NCBI GenBank assembly: GCA_038373865.1
Contig: JAXGGA010006532.1
Span: 1 to 64,000, forward strand
Direction of reading: 5' to 3'
Length of the DNA stretch: 64,000 nucleotides
From: Uloborus plumipes
Taxonomy: Eukaryota; Arthropoda; Arachnida; Araneae; Uloboridae
Within the stretch, counting starts at the first letter, position 1, and each line of letters opens with the position of its first letter. The position numbers and the translations under genes were made by a program. The notes under the pieces are model-generated. The model did not search any database, was not told the DNA's origin, and saw only the letters and a program-made list of their open reading frames with translations. This document shows, piece after piece, positions 58,583 through 64,000 of this stretch.

Positions 58583-61340
58583 TACTCAATGCTATTCAAG
58601 TTGACAATTAAATAAGTTTGCTGTTACACTGAATCATAACGAGTGAAATCGCGGTTCTGTAAATATATTTTCAACGAAGACTCTCATAAAATGTTTGATA
58701 CTTTAGACAAGGTCAGATAATGCAATTAAATTTGATTAACAATTAATTGAAGCGTAAGTGAATTTGCTCTGCAATACATATACAATTAAGCGTGTTCCCG
58801 TTTATCCTGAAATACTTTTTATTTTCGGAAATGTTCGTCCTAGATTCATACTTTCAATTGCAAAAATGCTCAAAGTAAGGTGCGAATTTATTAGAAGTTG
58901 AAAACATTGAAAAACAAAAAACGAAATAACTTTTTATGCAGGCCCTAAAGCCTCTCTGTATGGAATTTCAATCCAGGCCTGTCATTTCAAGTTTTCCGGG
59001 AGGGGGTGGGGAGCAAAGGGTGTAAACACAATGCGATTTCACGGGAAACAACTAAAGCCACGCTCACTTAAAGTTAAATACATTAGTTTCGTAAAACGGG
59101 GGGGGGGGGGCAGTAATCCCACCCCATCGTTGACCCTTCCTGCTCTCGATATATCCTCTATATATTTTACCAAGAAAAAACAAAAGCATAAAAAACAATT
59201 AAAACACAAAAACTTTGACTGTAGTACAGCCAATATTAAACGAGATGTAAAACGCAGAGTTTTGCCATTTACAAGACTTTACACGCTTTATACTTACTTT
59301 TTGCAGGGAAATATAGCAGCTGACAGGGCTTGAAATTCTATGTGTGCCTAGAGGGTGCTTTTTAAACTGTGCGAGATTTTTTAGATCATAGCATAAGCGT
59401 TTGCATTTATTTTTGAATAACAGTGAAAAATAGAAATGTTTTGTTTTTCCACTTCGACAACCTGACTATTGGAAAAAGGAGGCATACCAATCTCATTTTA
59501 TGCACGTTCCATTAAAACTTTGAACACGAATGTCCCTTTGAGTTTTATGCTCAAATCTTTCAAATTTGTTGCGATGGAATTATTTTTCACACACAACACA
59601 CACACACACTGGAAATAATTTCACTAAACATAACTTAAAGGATTTTGGTTCCTTATAAAAAGCAAGATTTCTTATGTTTTCACAAAATTTCTTTTTCGGT
59701 TCAAATTTTTTATATCTTAAATCTGCAGCTTATTTTGAGCATTTTTGAAATTACACTGAAAAAAATTAAGTGTTGTTTTTTCAGAATAATACTGGCTGCA
59801 GTGGTTCCAGTTTGAAACTGCAAAAGCATAGTAATAAACTGCAAAACTAGCTATTTTAGTTTATTACTGTAAAACTAGAATTTTCAAGTTTATTATGTAA
59901 AAACTTTCCAACTGGTTAAACTATTCGAAGTGTTAGGTACTTTGAACCTTTGAGTGAGTGAGCCCCCCCCCCATTTTTATTTATGTCATATAATTACTTA
60001 AACTTACCACAGAACAGTATTGAAATAAAACCCTCAAAAAAAAAAAAAAACCCATTGGGCCGTATCACGCTATTTTTCACAACCGCATATTCCTACACAA
60101 AAAAAGCAACTAACGTCATATATATCGTTACTCCCTCCCTCCGTAACAAACTCACAATTTCGCCCCCCCCCATCTCGAAGTCTGACATCATTTGTGGATA
60201 GCCCCTTTTATTATTTGTTAGACTTGTTCATAATATATTTGATGAAGTGAAGTTCACTGCAGTATTTTTACAAAATATTATTAAAAAAAAGAAAATATCT
60301 TTAAACGGAAGAGATACGAAGAAATTCAGTTTTTAGGGTATAAAGAGAAATGATACGAGAAAAAGAAAAGCCTGCCTGTGATCACAATTACAGTGACGTT
60401 TCTTTGTTCAAAGTGAATATTTCCTGTAAAAAAATATTTTCAAAGGAAATAAATTGCTGCAAAACACAAATAAAGTAATCCTGCTGTACTTCCGCTCGTT
60501 TCAGCTCTCGACTTTCAAAGACATGGAAAAAAGTAAATAAATTTTCGAAATCAATCTTTGAAGAAAAAAAAAATAGCAGGAAATTCACCCAAGAATTGAA
60601 AAACTTTTATACAATGCAGGTAGACTTGCGTGGGTGTACGGAATTAAATAAATCTTTCGTGTTTTTCAATAACTTTTCCAAGGTCTTAATAAAAAAATAT
60701 CTTCTTTTAAATAAATCTCAACGTTTCAAAGCATCTAAAATGGCAAATTGGTTTTTATATTGAATGATAAAAAAGATGCAATCTTGGTCCTAAATTACAT
60801 ATTAAATGCTTATGTTTATTAAGTTTCTTCTTCGTAAATGGAAGAAATAAAGCCTGAGACGAAGTTCGTTAAAAAGAGCTTGAGGGTAAAACACCAAAAG
60901 GACGAAGGAAACATAAGTGTTTTCAAAGTATTTATTTTTGAGGAACATAAATTATCCGCACGAATATTTTTAATTAACAATTTATTAGCGTATATATTGC
61001 CTAATTGCATTTATAATTCTGTTGATTTAATTTATGCTAATTTTTTTATGTTCCCGCAAAGTTAAACGGAAGATCAAAATAAAATGAAAAAACTTAGGTA
61101 CATGAGTACAAATTGAAGAAACATATAGAGAAGCCTGTGTGTACTTAATACACTTTTTACACTTTGATTTTTCTGATGTTTCTTACAAATGCTACGAATC
61201 AAAATACAATTTTGCGTAATAATTACTATATTACTATTTTCATACGAAATAATAAAGTCAAAACTTGTAGTGGTGTAATTGTTTTTAAATAGAAAAAGTC
61301 TTTTTAAGAAATTTAGAATTTTTTTAGAAGTTTTTGTTTG
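58583..61340. other. Unannotated stretch
   Basis: A solitary CAGGCCTGTCATTTCAAG end lies at 58974, and a poly-G run at 59099. At 59830-59870 AGTAATAAACTGCAAAACTA and TAGTTTATTACTG form an imperfect hairpin. No gene recognised; the 100-codon frame at 59031 is broken by the G-run. Confidence 0.4.
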
Positions 61341-61982
61341 TTAAACATCGATTATTTTGTCCAAAACCATATATGTTTTACGGTCGATGTTTTTCAAACA
61401 TCGATGCTTTGAGTTCGATGATTTTTTCAATGTCAATGTTTTACATTTCCTCACCAAAGGTATGTAAAAATAACTGCACTCCTTTAAAAAATATTTACAT
61501 CTTCAATCGGTAGTTGCAGTACTAATTTCTTTGAAACTGTGATTACTATCGATGTTTTTCGCTCGATGTTTTTAACTATCGCTAATTTGACTTCGCCTTT
61601 TTTTTAATAACAATGCTTAAAAAATATAAAAGTTATAAAAATTTGCAATAGAAAGAGTCATCGCTAACCTGCAGTTGCGGTATGTATCTCATTGGGAAAA
61701 ATTTTCTTTAATTACATCCAATGATTTATGGTTGATAATTTTTGAGCTTCATTGTTTTGCATTTCCTTTTTTGTATTGTTCCGGTAAAAAAATGTTTCTC
61801 GAAAACATGCGGTAAAAAGACCACATCGTTAATCAGCAGTTTTCTATTTATCTCACTGGAAAAAAAATTTCTATAAATACCATTGATGTCTTACAGTTCA
61901 TGCTTTTTTTTTCAGAGAAAATAGAAAATTTCGATATATCCGATTGAGCGATGTAACGAGGGGTTGCTATACATTCAAATTT

Positions 61983-62023
<41 letters not shown>

Positions 62024-62095
62024 GATGTTTTTTGGTCGATGCATCAATACCATCGATGTTTTAATTTCTAGTATCGATGTTTTGTCATCGATGTA
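61340..62095. repeat. Cluster of CATCGATG/TCGATGTTTT motifs, likely a decayed MITE
   Basis: At least ten TCGATG units on either strand, densest at 61380-61420 and 62023-62092. The right margin (minus strand) reads AGGGGTGCTACATCGATGAC, like a transposon end; no left partner was identified. Confidence 0.55.
61985..62022 (+). repeat. (AC)n microsatellite
   Basis: Nineteen uninterrupted AC units, inside the TCGATG-rich region. Confidence 0.95.
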
Positions 62096-64000
62096 GCACC
62101 CCTACCGCAAAGGGTAGAAACTACACAGACATTAATTTTGAAAGATGTCTATCTTGGCAGTCATGCTATACTGAAAGTCCTATCATAATTACAGAAAAAT
62201 TAAATGATGAAAATAACTACAGGTTTTCTTTAAATAGTTCATATACAAACATGAAAAAAAAATCTATTGAAATTATTTTTTTTTACTACCACCAGTTTAA
62301 ATTATCTTCAAAATGATTTCATTATTTTTTTTCTAAATAATATTTTCAATTAAGACTACGAAGTTCAAACTAAATGTTTCGAATGAATATATGAATAAAT
62401 CATCTCAAATTCTTGGAAATTAATCTTTCATCATTTACGAAATACCGCCGACGAACAGTTGGTTTTTAATTTTAGCACTTCAAACGTTACCGCCTGCTTT
62501 CTTCAAGTACATTCTCTTTACCCGTCTCCTTTCTTAATTTCAGTGTCATTTTTTAAAAATTAAAGCAACTGCAAGTTGGTAGATGGGAAACATTAATAAA
62601 TAAAATAGAGACATTAACATTAAGAGCTGGAGCTTGAATTTGTTATCATAGCAAATTTACTCGTGCTCCCCCATTTTGAAAAAAAAAGACAGTGATTTTA
62701 AATCTTGACAACTGCAATGGAAATCTTTATTTTACGTAAAAGTAGGATAAAATTAAAATAATTGAAACAAGATAATGTCTGATATCTTTGCCTAAAAATT
62801 ATTAATGCACAAACGAATCCAGGTACATGTGATATTTGACAAACAACATTAAAAAAGAAACTATTAGGAAAACATAACATTTTTTCTAAATATTTATCCA
62901 GTGGTAAAAACGCAACGCGCCTTGCTTTAAAATTTAGTCAGTTTCTGGTTTGTTTCTCACCTAAAAATAGAGTAGACAGTAGAATATTTGAGACATCATA
63001 AAGCATCAGTATAATTTTAGTCTTTTACGATTAAAATATGATTTCCCTGTAAGCCTAGGTATGAATCCAGCAAGTTGACAGCTTTTAAAAATACACCACA
63101 CCAGCACACAAATTTTTTAGTAGGCGGGGGGGGGGGGGGCACAGAAACGTGACTTATGGGACGAAATCAATTTTTTTATCGCAACGGAATAGCCGTATCT
63201 ATACCATTTAAAATATAAATGCAATGTTTTGAATGTATCATATAAAACAACAAAAAAAGAGGAAAATTGGGGGAAGAAACAGAAGAAATAATAAAGAACC
63301 TGCAATTTGGAAAGACATTTAAAAAGCCCATTTTAAATCGTTAAAAACCTGAAATTAAAGGGAAAAAAATTTGTTTCTGAAAACAAAGCAACACTATGAA
63401 TGTTTCCTTTTTTTGTTTCTGATTTAAAAACCTACTTACTTCTTAAGAAAAATAGGCTTAAGTTTAAAAAGTTTGCTCCTGTTCGAACTCGAAAACATGT
63501 TATTTAATGACACATTGGTAGAATAATTATTTTCGGTTTCGACACTCGAAATGGATGTGAAACAAAACTATCAATTTATAAAAAAAGTAGAGATAGCATA
63601 ATTTTGTGATGAATTTTTCCATAATATAAAAATAAAATTGTTCATTTTAGAAAAGCTCGAAAACTTATTAATTTTCATTGGCATAGTTTATTTTTTGCGA
63701 AATCAGTTCAACTACTTCACCTTTGAAATAATAATATATATAAATGATATGTTTTTGACCATTCACCTATTCTTTTACATTTAATTCAAAAGTATGACAG
63801 AACTTAACCCTTTAATACTTTAAAGGAAAATAAATACATTTTCTTAGATAGTATTAGAAAAGCAAAATTGCAGTAATAGCAAAAATGAAGTTGATCTGTT
63901 CCTTAGGAAAATGTCGATGGTTCTGGCATAAACAGCAAAACAGTTGGTCAATTTAGTGTTTTAACATTTTATATTTATTTTGAAGCTTTAAAATTCTTAC
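62096..64000. other. Unannotated AT-rich end of window
   Basis: No gene. A poly-G run occurs at 63126-63139. TTAACCCTTTAATACTTTAA at 63804 could be the left end of a TTAA element continuing beyond the window, but the partner cannot be seen. Confidence 0.4.

Noticed and set aside
1..64000. Endogenous viral or retrotransposon sequence
   Set aside because: No reverse transcriptase, integrase, capsid or polymerase motif was seen in any of the supplied translations; absence of short decayed remnants cannot be guaranteed.

Overview
This is an AT-rich animal (metazoan) genomic window that holds almost nothing but transposable elements. The mix is typical of arthropods: Tc1/mariner, hAT-type MITEs, TTAA-target MITEs, Helitrons with CTAG ends, tRNA-derived SINEs, and decayed transposases with a FTKEQR-like N-terminal helix-turn-helix. 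A chelicerate host is a guess I cannot prove. I see no intact host gene, rRNA, functional tRNA or CRISPR array, and no reverse transcriptase or capsid reading frame.

The left third (3352-23144) is one nested structure. The outermost layer is a palindromic element with TAGGRTGGGCCGAAAA ends and a perfect 8-bp target duplication, CTGTGCAT. Each arm carries the 3' half of an unrecognised or poorly known protein gene. Its right arm is split by a second element (5391-22238) with CAGTKGCGTAG ends and a perfect 8-bp duplication, TGTGGCCG. The unsplit left arm preserves the empty site. Inside the second element lie a TTAA MITE (5601-6336), a CAGGGTTGCCA element (6963-9541) with its own insertion (7032-8161), a 9.6-kb CAGGGCCGTCGCGA element (10038-19601, duplication TGCTCTTG) that contains a nearly intact Tc1 element (15306-16856), and a tandem-repeat-bearing element (19948-22013).

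23145-29108 holds a pogo-like MITE, a hAT MITE with perfect 8-bp duplication, a tRNA-derived SINE and a small TTAA-like MITE. 29109-31718 is a second large palindrome with related TAGGGTGAGTCGAAAA ends. It carries the 5' part of what may be the same gene family as the first palindrome. 31966-34301 has two copies of a TTAA MITE, one containing another TTAA element whose empty site is visible in the sister copy.

34941-41032 holds a small TA-flanked MITE, a transposase N-terminal fragment, a ZBED/Buster-like hAT transposase remnant of 385 codons, and a second copy of the tandem-repeat element. 41033-45675 shows nothing recognisable. 45676-47388 is a non-autonomous Helitron with an internally deleted mariner-like element inside it. 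48806-49240 is a SINE, 52913-53465 a TTAA-type MITE, 54425-55807 a third large palindrome, and 57208-58582 a Helitron in the opposite orientation. The rest is AT-rich sequence with simple repeats.

The genes do not form pathways. What links them is transposition, nesting and inverted duplication. Three kilobase-scale palindromes in 64 kb, two of them apparently built from opposite ends of one poorly known transposon family, are the most unusual feature.
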